Positions 35,434-45,923 of a stretch of 64,000 bases of DNA are shown one piece after another. Position 1 is the stretch's first letter; each line of letters begins with the position of its first letter. The notes below the pieces were generated by a model. That model made no database searches, was not told the DNA's origin, and worked only from the letters and a program-made list of their open reading frames with translations. Position numbers and translations under genes: made by a program. Location of the stretch: positions 310,001 through 374,000 of the forward strand of contig NZ_JAFEWD010000004.1 in NCBI RefSeq assembly GCF_017355855.1, read 5' to 3'. This stretch comes from Pedobacter sp. SYSU D00535. Lineage in GTDB: Bacteria > Bacteroidota > Bacteroidia > Sphingobacteriales > Sphingobacteriaceae.

Positions 35434-35880
35434 CTATTTCTTTCTTACTGCGTTCACTTCGGCTACTGTGACTGCACTGGCCTTATTACCAAAGTTGTTA
35501 CGCACGTAGGTTAGTACGTCCGCAATTTGTTGGTTGGTCAGGTGTGTCATGGGAGGCATCGCATTTGAATACATTTCTCCATCAATTTCTACACCCTGCA
35601 TGCCTTTCAAAATGATATTTATCAGCGCAGGTTTGCTTCCCAACACCTGAGATGTTTTAATTAAAGGAGCGTTCAACCCAGGTACACCTCCGCCGTCCGC
35701 CTGATGGCAGGGGAGGCAGTAAGTGGTATAAACAGCCTGGCCCCGGCTCAGCGAGGCCTTAACAGCCGCTGAGGAAGACGTGGTGCTTGCTTTTTGTGTC
35801 GTTTGCGGCTTTTTAGTCTGTGCTGAAGCCGATAAAAGGACCCCTGAAACTATTAAAAGCGTTAATAAACTTCTTTTCAT
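35434..35880 (-). CDS. Secreted cytochrome c (class I)
   Basis: The 148-residue protein has a signal peptide (about 1-20), a Ser/Thr/Lys-rich linker, one haem site CLPCH (about 54-58) and a distal Met candidate in NAMPPMTHL (about 105-113). It is a monohaem periplasmic electron carrier. It lies three bases after the stop of the PQQ-type dehydrogenase gene upstream (35884), so the two are cotranscribed, and the cytochrome is the likely electron acceptor of that enzyme. Confidence 0.9.
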   Translation of the reverse strand: MKRSLLTLLIVSGVLLSASAQTKKPQTTQKASTTSSSAAVKASLSRGQAVYTTYCLPCHQADGGGVPGLNAPLIKTSQVLGSKPALINIILKGMQGVEIDGEMYSNAMPPMTHLTNQQIADVLTYVRNNFGNKASAVTVAEVNAVRKK

Positions 35881-35883
35881 CTG

Positions 35884-37161
35884 TTATTTCTTCTCGTAAC
35901 TAATTTTATAAATTCTTCCCTTCACATCATCCGAAACGTATAAGGAACCGTCAGGACCTTGTACCAACCCGCAGGGGCGATGCGCTGCTTGTCTTGGAGA
36001 GGTAACGGTTTCTACGCCTGCAAAATTGTCTGCGAAGACTTCCCAATCACCGGAAGGAACTCCGTTTTTGAATGGTTGGAACACGACAAAGTATCCCGCT
36101 TGTGGTTCTGGTGAACGATTCCATGATCCGTGAAAGGCAATGAAAGCGCCGTTTTTATACTTCTCTGGAAACATATCGCCAGTATAGAATAGTAGTCCGT
36201 TTGGAGCCAAATGCGCCGGGTAAGCAGCTACGGGATCTATGTACTGATTGCTTCCCTCTTTTTTACCGTCGCCGCCGTATTCAGGCGCGAGCATTTTCTT
36301 TTTCTGCATATGATCGTAATAGATATATGGCCAGCCGGCATTATCCCCTTTTTCAATCTTATACATACATTCAGACGGTAGTTCTACCGCCTGTTTTGTG
36401 CTGAAGTGCTGGGGGAACATGTCCAACTGATCACGGCCATGCTGCATCACATAGAGCGAGTTGTCCTGCTTGTTCCAATCCAATCCAACTACGTTCCTTA
36501 AACCAGTCGCATATCGCAGCCCTTCTCCATAGCTTTGGTTTAACTTATTTGCCTTGAATTGCCAGATACCCCCAGCGGAATCCAAAATTGGACAGTTGGC
36601 CCTTCCCGGAGAATTCTGTCTGCGATCTGATTCCTGGCAGGAGTTGGAGTAGGCGCCAATATTTACATAGATGTTATCCTCATTGTCAAGCACGATGGAT
36701 TTGGTTTCGTGCTGCCGCCGGTTGATAAGGCCCGTTACTATTTTCTCAGGTTGATCCGGATTTTGCACATTTCCCTGTGCATCTAACTTATATCTGAAAA
36801 CAGCATCATCAGAGGACGCATATAGGAAATTGTTTTTGTAATAAATTCCGGTACCACCGTAATTCCCAAAGGAAGTCGTTTCTTCAAAAACGCCATCCCG
36901 ATTTTTGTCAGAAAGCTTTACTATCCCTTTTCCTCCATTCAAGCGGGAAAGTTTAACGTAAAGGTCGCCAGCCGGAGTGATCGCCATATGCCGTGCCCTA
37001 CCGATATTGTCTGCTGCCACAATCGCGTTAAATCCCTCGGGAAGTTTTAAACCTGAGGTGTTCGACTGGGCATGGAGCGCCCATGGGGCTATTGCCAGGG
37101 CTAAGCCCAGGAGTATCTTCTTCGACGTCATTGCCGATGCTTGTTTATTCATTTGCTTCAT
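35884..37161 (-). CDS. PQQ-dependent sugar dehydrogenase (sorbosone dehydrogenase-like), secreted
   Basis: The protein has about 425 residues from the ATG at 37161, chosen because GGAG lies eight bases upstream. It has a signal peptide of about 30 residues, then a six-bladed propeller of the sorbosone/glucose dehydrogenase family (LKLPEGFNAIVAADNIGRAR, YVMQHGRDQLDMFPQHF, FIAFHGSWNRSPEPQAGY). The family oxidises sugars or sugar alcohols in the periplasm with PQQ. It is paired with a cytochrome c gene. No PQQ biosynthesis genes are in the window. Confidence 0.87.
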   Translation of the reverse strand: MKQMNKQASAMTSKKILLGLALAIAPWALHAQSNTSGLKLPEGFNAIVAADNIGRARHMAITPAGDLYVKLSRLNGGKGIVKLSDKNRDGVFEETTSFGNYGGTGIYYKNNFLYASSDDAVFRYKLDAQGNVQNPDQPEKIVTGLINRRQHETKSIVLDNEDNIYVNIGAYSNSCQESDRRQNSPGRANCPILDSAGGIWQFKANKLNQSYGEGLRYATGLRNVVGLDWNKQDNSLYVMQHGRDQLDMFPQHFSTKQAVELPSECMYKIEKGDNAGWPYIYYDHMQKKKMLAPEYGGDGKKEGSNQYIDPVAAYPAHLAPNGLLFYTGDMFPEKYKNGAFIAFHGSWNRSPEPQAGYFVVFQPFKNGVPSGDWEVFADNFAGVETVTSPRQAAHRPCGLVQGPDGSLYVSDDVKGRIYKISYEKK

Positions 37162-37290
37162 AGTCATTTCTCCGATGTCTGGAGAAGTAATGGTTTGCTG
37201 CTGCAAATTTACTTTTTGTCGGCTCAATTTGACTTTCTATCGGGAATTTTACGCTGCTAGTTCTGGACGATCAGGTGGAATGGGCTAAAT

Positions 37291-37324
37291 AAAAAGGCTG
37301 CCGATGATTACCGACAGCCTTTTT
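37291..37324 (-). terminator. Rho-independent terminator
   Basis: A hairpin of the form AAAAAGGCTG...CAGCCTTTTT with a 14-base centre, itself partly paired, lies 25 bp past the end of the minus-strand gene at 37349 (in its transcription direction) and ends in a T run. Confidence 0.8.
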
Positions 37325-37348
37325 GTTTAGCTAAAAGTCAGAATGCCC

Positions 37349-38518
37349 CTACTGCTTCGGCACCAACCTCCACACAGCTCCATCCCGCTGATCCGTTGAT
37401 ACGTAGATCGAACCATCCGGTGCTTGCTCTACATCCCGGATCCTTGTCCCCAGGTCGATCCTGCCTACTTCTTTTGCCTGATCTCCGTTCAGCTGAACTC
37501 GCACCACGCCTCGCGCCGTTAATCCACCAATCAGCATGTTGCCTTTGAAAGCCGGGAACATGTTGCCAGTGTAAAAGGTCATTCCGGAGGGGGAGATCAC
37601 AGGTGTCCATTTAACTGTCGCATCTGCAAATTCAGGACGCGTTGTGGGATCAGGAATATCTTTTCCGTCATAGTGGGTTCCCCAGGACACCAAGGGCCAG
37701 CCGTAATTCTTGCCGGCCTCCGGCATGTTCAGCTCATCTCCGCCTTTCGGGCCCATTTCTGCAACCCAGAGGCGTCCGGTAGCAGGATCAATAGCAGCCG
37801 ATTCAATATTCCGATGTCCGTAAGAGTAGATCTCTTTTTGCGCATTCGCCTGATTCATAAATGGATTATCCTGTGGGATACTTCCATCCTTGTTGATCCT
37901 GATTATCTTCCCCATATGGGTGGCAAGATCCTGCGCCGGATCAAACTTAAAGCGCTCCCCCAGAACCAAAAATAGCTTTCCGTCCTGCGCAAATACCACC
38001 CGGGATCCAAAGTGATTCGGCCCTTCCACTTTCGGCTTCATAGAAAAGATCACCTGGAATTCGGTCAATTGATTATTCACCAGCTTTCCCCTGCCCAAAG
38101 CGGTAGAGGCCGTATTATTGGGACCTGGCTCTGCATAGCTGAGATAGATATAGCTATTATTTTGAAAGTCTGGATCTACGGCTACATCCTGGAGCCCTCC
38201 CTGTCCCTGTGCGTAAACTGCAGGTACTCCCGACACTGGTTCCGACAGCTTGTTGTTTTTATCAAGGATCCGTAAACGTCCTTCACGTTCTGTAACTAAT
38301 AGTCTTCCATCCGGCAGAAATGCCATTCCCCACGGATGGACCAGATTACTTGCTATCGTTTGTTTCTCTACCTGAGTAGTAGCAGAGCCCGAACCGCCCG
38401 TATTCCCGTTGGTACCTGGACTCCCTGCGGTATTTTTGTTAGTACTGCAGGAACAGCTAAATCCGAAAAAAAGGGCAATAGCACCATAGCAGAGGGGGTT
38501 AAATAGGATGTTTTTCAT
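37349..38518 (-). CDS. PQQ-dependent aldose sugar dehydrogenase-like lipoprotein
   Basis: The 389-residue protein starts with a lipoprotein-type leader with cysteines near 22-24 (FGFSCSCSTNKN) and a Gly/Ser/Thr linker. A GdhB/YliI-type six-bladed propeller follows, with LVHPWGMAFLPDGRLLVTER (about 60-79), FGSRVVFAQDGKLFLVLGER and GHRNIESAAIDPATGRLWVAEMGP (about 235-258). This is the aldose sugar dehydrogenase family, acting at the periplasmic face. It is a single gene with its own terminator, separate from the other dehydrogenase by 187 bp. Confidence 0.87.
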   Translation of the reverse strand: MKNILFNPLCYGAIALFFGFSCSCSTNKNTAGSPGTNGNTGGSGSATTQVEKQTIASNLVHPWGMAFLPDGRLLVTEREGRLRILDKNNKLSEPVSGVPAVYAQGQGGLQDVAVDPDFQNNSYIYLSYAEPGPNNTASTALGRGKLVNNQLTEFQVIFSMKPKVEGPNHFGSRVVFAQDGKLFLVLGERFKFDPAQDLATHMGKIIRINKDGSIPQDNPFMNQANAQKEIYSYGHRNIESAAIDPATGRLWVAEMGPKGGDELNMPEAGKNYGWPLVSWGTHYDGKDIPDPTTRPEFADATVKWTPVISPSGMTFYTGNMFPAFKGNMLIGGLTARGVVRVQLNGDQAKEVGRIDLGTRIRDVEQAPDGSIYVSTDQRDGAVWRLVPKQ

Positions 38519-38694
38519 AGTTGTAAGGATAGTAGGTGTTGAAACAGTTTTCTTAGAATTCTGTTTGCAGCCCGGTGGAGCTCAGTCTTTTACGGTTGCC
38601 GTGTGGCGATAAATGCGGCTTAATGCTCCCTGCTGGAATGTTTTTTGTTTGACTCCGGATAACACTTTAGATACACACACTTAATACACATTTT

Positions 38695-38925
38695 ATGGAT
38701 CATCCTTTTCTAATTGATGTCGCTTTCGATGAGAGAGTGGAACGCCTGGCAGTGATACCGAACGCTGGCAAATATCGGATACTTAAAAATCAACAAACAC
38801 TGGCTGTACTGGAAATTGATAATGAAGACTCTTCCTGGATCCACCGGGAGGGGAGTTTCGACAGAAATCTGGTAAAAAGTATTGGAGGCGGAATAAACAG
38901 GTTTGTTTTATCGCGGAAAGTGTAG
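38695..38925 (+). CDS. Small conserved hypothetical protein
   Basis: This is a 76-residue soluble protein with four or five beta strands (FLIDVAFDERVERLAVIP, KYRILKNQQTLAVLEID). I know similar short Bacteroidota proteins but no function. The preceding 176 bp hold the start regions of this gene and the divergent lipoprotein gene. A hairpin terminator follows at 38952. Confidence 0.65.
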   Translation: MDHPFLIDVAFDERVERLAVIPNAGKYRILKNQQTLAVLEIDNEDSSWIHREGSFDRNLVKSIGGGINRFVLSRKV

Positions 38926-38951
38926 GCGGCTTGTCTTGTATCTGCAAAAGA

Positions 38952-38980
38952 TATCAGAGCAGTGCTATACTGCTCTGATA
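38952..38980. terminator. Bidirectional hairpin terminator
   Basis: A perfect 12-bp inverted repeat (TATCAGAGCAGT / ACTGCTCTGATA) with a 5-base loop lies between convergent genes ending at 38925 and 38998. Confidence 0.8.
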
Positions 38981-38997
38981 CGTTCGCTAGCAGGGGA

Positions 38998-40389
<1,392 letters not shown>

Positions 40390-40413
40390 TTACGTTTTTG
40401 ATAAAAAAGTTTT

Positions 40414-41004
40414 TCATCGGGAAAGAAGCGACAAGACAATGCTCAGGAAGATCGAGAGATGATTTCTGAGTGCTGTTTTGAGGTGACTCAATGCGGTCGA
40501 TAATTGGTTTTCTACCGTTCTTTTAGAGATCTGCAGACGGCTCGCAATCTCGTCGTTCGATAAATGATCCATCCGGCTCAAGAAAAAGATCTCCCTGCAT
40601 CTTTTAGGGAGTGGCGTCAGGTACTCGCGCAATATTTTAAAAAAATCGAACTCCAGGTGCCGAAGTTCTCCTTCATTGCGGGTGGCCAGCGTGTCGAATA
40701 CCTCATAATCGTCTACCAGCACCAGCGGTTTTTTCGATGACCGGCTGCGGTTTAAATACTGATATCGCACCGCAGTGACCAAGAAATGGGGGAAGGAATC
40801 GACCACTAACTGATGCCTCCGTTGCCAGATATTTAGAAAGATGTCGTGCACAATTTCCTGACTGACTTCCTGATCTCGGCTTAGCTTAAAAGCCGTCGCA
40901 TACAGCTTTGTCCAATAGCGGTCAAAGAGCATACGGAGCGCATTCGGATCGTCCGCCTGCACTAAATTCCAGAGCTCGTTATCATTATAGGAAGAGTAGG
41001 TCAT
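40414..41004 (-). CDS. ECF sigma factor of the SusCD locus
   Basis: The 196-residue protein has region 2 (about 20-90, with DRYWTKLYATAFKLSRDQEVSQEIVHDIFLNIW) and region 4 (about 125-180, LPKRCREIFFLSRMDHLSNDEIASRLQISKRTVE). This is the Bacteroidota SusCD-type ECF family. The FecR-type anti-sigma gene starts on the other strand 123 bp away, followed by SusC with an STN domain. That is the standard trans-envelope circuit in which ligand capture by SusC frees the sigma factor. Confidence 0.9.
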   Translation of the reverse strand: MTYSSYNDNELWNLVQADDPNALRMLFDRYWTKLYATAFKLSRDQEVSQEIVHDIFLNIWQRRHQLVVDSFPHFLVTAVRYQYLNRSRSSKKPLVLVDDYEVFDTLATRNEGELRHLEFDFFKILREYLTPLPKRCREIFFLSRMDHLSNDEIASRLQISKRTVENQLSTALSHLKTALRNHLSIFLSIVLSLLSR

Positions 41005-41127
41005 AAATTGGTTCCCACAAGTAACAAAAATTATGACCGAAATGCAATAATAAGAGGGTTCAAATTTTTTTTGAAAAAGTGTGTGAGTAGGTCCCGAAAT
41101 CTTACACTATATAATTACGAAGCCAAT

Positions 41128-42276
41128 ATGACCGAACAAGAATACCTCAAACTAGCCAAAAAGTACCTGGCGGGAGAAGCAAGTCCCGAAGAATACGAGT
41201 TGTTGCGCCGTCACAATGAAAATTTTCAGTTGTCTGAAGACGACTGGACACCGGAGATGGGAGAGAAGGAGCTCATCTACCAGCAACTAACAGAGTCGGT
41301 ATTCGATGGCGTTGAAGCAGGCTTGCAGAGACGGAAGCTGTGGACGAGCTACGGGCGGATAGCTGCTGTTCTTCTGGTATTTCTTGCTGTGGGGATAGTT
41401 TTTTGGATGAGGAAAGGAGCTGCATCTGCTGAAATAGCGAAAGCTCCTGCGAAAGGAGAGAAAATTAAACCGGCAGGAAACGTGGCTTATCTAACCTTGT
41501 CCGATGGCTCTAAAGTAAGTTTAGGTGAAGGTGAAGCAAAGCTAGGGATAGAACATGGCATTCAGTTGAAGAAGGGAGCCGACGGATTATTGCTCTACGA
41601 TCTGAGCCACGCTAATCCGGAAATCCGCGACAGCGAACCGGTTTACAATACGCTCACTACCCCCAAAGGAGCACACTACAGGCTGATTTTGGCTGATGGA
41701 ACTAAGGTTTGGCTGAATGCCAGCTCCTCCATCACCTTTCCGGTTACTTTTTCTGGTGATACCCGCGACGTGGAACTTAGCGGCGAAGCCTATTTCGAAG
41801 TGGTTGAGAACAAGCATAAACCATTTACAGTGAAAACAAAGCGGACGGAAGTGAAGGTACTCGGTACTCACTTCAATGTTTCCGCTTACGCGGACGATCC
41901 CATTACCCGTACAACGCTGCTGGAAGGCTCGGTACAGCTCAAACATGGAACGCAGGCTGCATTGCTGCTGCCCGGGCAAAAGGGAGAGGTGGCAGAAGGA
42001 AATCCTGCCCTGCGGGTAGCAAAAGCGGACCTTCAGGAGGCGGTAGGCTGGAAAAACGGACTGTTCATTTTTAGAGACGAAAATATTGTGGAAGTAATGA
42101 AAAAAGTAGCCCGCTGGTATGATGTGCAGGTTGAATTTGAAGGAAATGTGAAAACCAAGGCCTTCGGTGGAACTGTATCTCGGTTTAAAGACATCACCGA
42201 AATTCTGGATCTGATGCAACTGGCTGGGGGCATTCATTACAAAATAGAAGGAAGGAGGGTAGTCATCATGGATTGA
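41128..42276 (+). CDS. FecR family anti-sigma factor
   Basis: The protein has 382 residues from the ATG at 41128. It has an N-terminal cytoplasmic domain (MTEQEYLKLAKKYLAGEASPEE), a membrane helix near 77-95, a FecR domain (about 150-300, with LTTPKGAHYRLILADGTKVWLNASS and ELSGEAYFEV) and a C-terminal STN-like domain (about 310-380). It would sequester the sigma factor at 40414 and touch the N-terminal STN domain of the SusC protein at 42370. Confidence 0.9.
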   Translation: MTEQEYLKLAKKYLAGEASPEEYELLRRHNENFQLSEDDWTPEMGEKELIYQQLTESVFDGVEAGLQRRKLWTSYGRIAAVLLVFLAVGIVFWMRKGAASAEIAKAPAKGEKIKPAGNVAYLTLSDGSKVSLGEGEAKLGIEHGIQLKKGADGLLLYDLSHANPEIRDSEPVYNTLTTPKGAHYRLILADGTKVWLNASSSITFPVTFSGDTRDVELSGEAYFEVVENKHKPFTVKTKRTEVKVLGTHFNVSAYADDPITRTTLLEGSVQLKHGTQAALLLPGQKGEVAEGNPALRVAKADLQEAVGWKNGLFIFRDENIVEVMKKVARWYDVQVEFEGNVKTKAFGGTVSRFKDITEILDLMQLAGGIHYKIEGRRVVIMD

Positions 42277-42369
42277 TTTATTACTTAGTAACGAAATACT
42301 CGTGCGCGCTTCGGCAAGCGGGTAGTTCTCTCAACATCAAACGCCAATTAATCATCGAAACCTAGTTAA

Positions 42370-45300
42370 ATGAATGAAAACTTACATGCTTACAGAAGAG
42401 GACATCTCCGTTCTGTAAAAACCAATTACCAATTAGCTATGAAACTAACTTTCTTCCTGTGTCTTTTCGCCTTTTTGCAGGTAAGTGCATCTTCACTGGC
42501 TCAGAAAATAAGTTTGTATAAAAACAAAGCCACTTTAAAAGAGACGCTCGACGAGATTCGTGTGCAAAGTGGATATAACATCTTTTACGATGCAACTTTG
42601 ATAAAAGACGCGCATCGCGTGAGTGTACACCTTCAAAATGTACCGCTCGAGGAAGCATTGAAAAAATGTCTTGCCGGACAGAATTTGAACTTTGTCATTA
42701 AACAGAACACCATCATCATTACCCCGCTTGCGGACAAAGTTGAGCAGTCCCAACAGCGCGTCAAAATAAGCGGCTTGGTGGTAGACGACAAAAAGGAACC
42801 TCTCATCGGGGTAACGGTGAGGGTAAAAGGTACTAACATTGGTGCCGTTACCGGGATGGATGGCCGCTATACTATCGACGTCCCGACTCAAAACTCAACC
42901 CTTGTTTTTACCTATCTCGGTTTTGCTACCCAGGAGATCCGTGCAGACAGAGCCGTAATCGACGTGACATTGATGCCGGATGCATCAGTGTTGAATGAGG
43001 TGGTAGCTATTGGTTACCAAACTATTAAACGCAAGGATTTGACCGGCGCCTCTGCTTCTGTTAGCGGGAAGGATTTGAGTACAGTACCTGTTACTACCGC
43101 TGCCCAGGCCCTTACCGGAAGAGCTGCAGGTGTTAATGTGGTGACACAAAGCGGAGCTCCGGGGGCTCCAGTAAATGTTATCATCCGTGGAGGGACTTCC
43201 ATCACGCAAAGCTCTGAACCGCTTTACATTGTGGATGGCTTTCAAATGCCTGATGCACTGCGTAACGTGGATATCAACGATATCGAAAGCATCGACGTGA
43301 TGAAGGATGCATCGGCAACTGCAATCTATGGAGCCCGCGGTTCTAATGGAGTGATCCTCATCACTACGAAATCGGCAAAATCAGGGAAAACACAGGTTTC
43401 TTTCAACTCCTACATGGGGGTCGAAAGACTGGGTAAAAAGCTGCCCACCCTGAATGCACTAGACTATGCAAAGTATCAGTACGAGTTCCAGGTGCTGGGC
43501 GGAAATGAAGGCAGGTGGGCATCTTATTTTGGAGGGGACATAGCAGCTCCTGATTTTTACAACCAGGCTTATAACCGAATCAACAACGAGTACGGCTCTC
43601 GTTCAACCATTGATTGGCAGGACGCCGTATTTGGCGGATCTGCTTCTACCCAGAACCATAACCTCAACATTAACGGCGGTACCGAGAAGACACGCTTTAT
43701 GCTGAGTTACAACAATACTTCGCAAAACGGGATTATCGACAAATTTGGTTATGCCAAAAACGGTGTAAGACTGAAACTGAACCACGAGTTGTTTAAAGGT
43801 GTCCGCGCAGACGTGAATACGCATTTTTTAGATTCGAAGCTGGAAGGCGGTGGTTCTTTGGGTGGAGCCTTGAAGATGACGATCCTGCAACCGGCAACCG
43901 GAGGTATACGGTATACTGATGCACAACTCACCGGAGCAGATGTCAGCAACGATATGCTGGCTGTGGATTCTCAGTATGATATTTATAATCCAATTATCAC
44001 CAACGATGCGGTAACGGACGTCGACAAGTTGAGGCAGCTGGTGGCGAATGCCGGTCTTGAATTTGATTTTACCAAAAACCTAAAGTTCCGCAGTGCAGGA
44101 AGCTACCAGTGGCGCCAAAGAAGAGAGGATTACTGGGATGACGGTCGTACCCGCACTGCTCAGAACAATCTGGGCCCCTACGGCTCCCGCAACAATTCCG
44201 AAGGATTTAACTGGCAGATTACCAACACGCTCGACTGGGGTCGGGATTTCTCAGGACATCAGTTGAATGCACTTCTGGGGCAGGAGACGGTTTACAGCGA
44301 GAACCTTAATCTGAACAATTCTTATTTCGAATTCCCACGGAACAATTTCGGGCTCGACAATGTGAGCATGGCTTCCAACAATAAGAATACCTACGGGTCG
44401 GGGAGAGGCAGGAGTGGAATTGTCTCCTTCTTTGGCCGCGGATCCTATAGCTATAAAGGGCGTTACACCGCCAACTTTACTTTGCGGGCAGACGGTTCTT
44501 CCAAGTTTTCGGAAGGCAATAGATGGGGATATTTCCCTTCTGTAGCAGCGGCCTGGAGGATATCTGACGAGAAGTTCATGTCCGGACAAAAAGTGATCAA
44601 CAACCTGAAACTACGGTTTGGCTACGGAACTTCCGGAAATAACAACATCGGGGATAATATGTATGCTACCGATTACGGAGCCGACAGTTATGCCATCGGC
44701 GATGCTAATTTTCCGACACTTGTTCCGAGTGATATCCTCGGAAATCCCCGCGTGAGCTGGGAAAAGATCATTTCCAGCAACCTGGGGTTGGATGTGGATG
44801 TCTTCAACAGTCGTTTAAGTATGGCAATCGATCTGTACAACAACGAGTCTAACGACCTGCTGATTAGAAACAGAATTGCCTCTTCTACCGGTTACAATTA
44901 CCAGTTCCAGAACATCGGAGCGATCCGCAACCGTGGCGTCGAACTCGTGCTGAACAGCAATAATATCCGCTCGAAAGATGTTAAGTGGAACACCAGTTTC
45001 AACATTGGCTTCAACAGATCGAAAGTGCTATCTATTTACGGCCAGGACGATGAAGATTTCTTTTATCAGAATTACGAGAGCCGGGTAGACTACCTGGTGC
45101 AGGTAGGCAAGCCATTGGGCCAGATGTACGGGTATAAGTACGATGGGGTGTATACCACAGACGATTTCATTCAAAATACCGACGGGACATATAAGCTGAA
45201 AGACGGAGTTCCCAGAGCGAAGAGCAACAGCAACGGAACCAATGTCAAACCAGGTGATGTGAAATACGTTCCTACTGCCGGCGAAACAGACAGCAAGGGC

Positions 45301-45912
45301 AACCCGGTTTGGTCCACTAACGATCGTACGGTTATCGGGAATGCACAGCCTAAATTTCAGGGAGGTTTTACCAATACGTTCGGCTACAAAGGCTTCGATC
45401 TGTCCGTATTCATGAACTTCACGGTAGGCAACGATATCTTCAATATGAGTTCTCAGCGCTTTATTGGTCCTTACCTGCCCAACCAGAATACGCTTCAGGT
45501 GATGAACAACCGCTTCATCCTGGTAGATCCCGCTACTGGTCGTGAAACCACCAGTCTGGCGCGACTAGCAGAACTGAATCCGCAACAGTATGACAAAAAA
45601 GCGATGTGGAGCCTGCATGCCGATAACCGGATCGCCATTACGGATGCACTGGACTACTACGTGGAGGATGGTTCCTTCCTTCGCATTGGAACGGTAACAC
45701 TAGGTTACACGCTTCCTAAGTCCTTGTCGCAACGGGCTAAAATCAACAATGCCCGGGTGTATTTCACGCTCAATAACTTGCACACGTTCACTTCCTACAG
45801 CGGTTACGATCCGGAAGTGGCTGCCAATGCAAGCCTGTTGACTATGGGAGTAGATAACTCTGCCTATCCAAGGGCAAAAACAGTAGTATTTGGTCTCAAC
45901 CTAACATTATAA
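42370..45912 (+). CDS. SusC/RagA family TonB-dependent outer-membrane transporter with STN domain
   Basis: The 1180-residue protein has a signal peptide (about 25-45) and a secretin/TonB N-terminal STN signalling domain (about 50-120). A CarboxypepD_reg domain follows (about 135-215), then the plug (about 210-335, with VVAIGYQTIKRKDLTG and YGARGSNGVILITTK) and a barrel to the C terminus, which ends in aromatic/hydrophobic FGLNLTL. It imports glycans or peptides with the SusD partner at 45924. The STN domain and upstream FecR/sigma pair indicate substrate-induced expression. The substrate is not evident. Confidence 0.93.
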   Translation: MNENLHAYRRGHLRSVKTNYQLAMKLTFFLCLFAFLQVSASSLAQKISLYKNKATLKETLDEIRVQSGYNIFYDATLIKDAHRVSVHLQNVPLEEALKKCLAGQNLNFVIKQNTIIITPLADKVEQSQQRVKISGLVVDDKKEPLIGVTVRVKGTNIGAVTGMDGRYTIDVPTQNSTLVFTYLGFATQEIRADRAVIDVTLMPDASVLNEVVAIGYQTIKRKDLTGASASVSGKDLSTVPVTTAAQALTGRAAGVNVVTQSGAPGAPVNVIIRGGTSITQSSEPLYIVDGFQMPDALRNVDINDIESIDVMKDASATAIYGARGSNGVILITTKSAKSGKTQVSFNSYMGVERLGKKLPTLNALDYAKYQYEFQVLGGNEGRWASYFGGDIAAPDFYNQAYNRINNEYGSRSTIDWQDAVFGGSASTQNHNLNINGGTEKTRFMLSYNNTSQNGIIDKFGYAKNGVRLKLNHELFKGVRADVNTHFLDSKLEGGGSLGGALKMTILQPATGGIRYTDAQLTGADVSNDMLAVDSQYDIYNPIITNDAVTDVDKLRQLVANAGLEFDFTKNLKFRSAGSYQWRQRREDYWDDGRTRTAQNNLGPYGSRNNSEGFNWQITNTLDWGRDFSGHQLNALLGQETVYSENLNLNNSYFEFPRNNFGLDNVSMASNNKNTYGSGRGRSGIVSFFGRGSYSYKGRYTANFTLRADGSSKFSEGNRWGYFPSVAAAWRISDEKFMSGQKVINNLKLRFGYGTSGNNNIGDNMYATDYGADSYAIGDANFPTLVPSDILGNPRVSWEKIISSNLGLDVDVFNSRLSMAIDLYNNESNDLLIRNRIASSTGYNYQFQNIGAIRNRGVELVLNSNNIRSKDVKWNTSFNIGFNRSKVLSIYGQDDEDFFYQNYESRVDYLVQVGKPLGQMYGYKYDGVYTTDDFIQNTDGTYKLKDGVPRAKSNSNGTNVKPGDVKYVPTAGETDSKGNPVWSTNDRTVIGNAQPKFQGGFTNTFGYKGFDLSVFMNFTVGNDIFNMSSQRFIGPYLPNQNTLQVMNNRFILVDPATGRETTSLARLAELNPQQYDKKAMWSLHADNRIAITDALDYYVEDGSFLRIGTVTLGYTLPKSLSQRAKINNARVYFTLNNLHTFTSYSGYDPEVAANASLLTMGVDNSAYPRAKTVVFGLNLTL

Positions 45913-45923
45913 TCTTAGTGAGA

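Noticed and set aside
41587..42237. A 216-residue minus-strand frame inside the FecR gene
   Set aside because: It is a shadow of FecR; no family features and no ribosome binding site.
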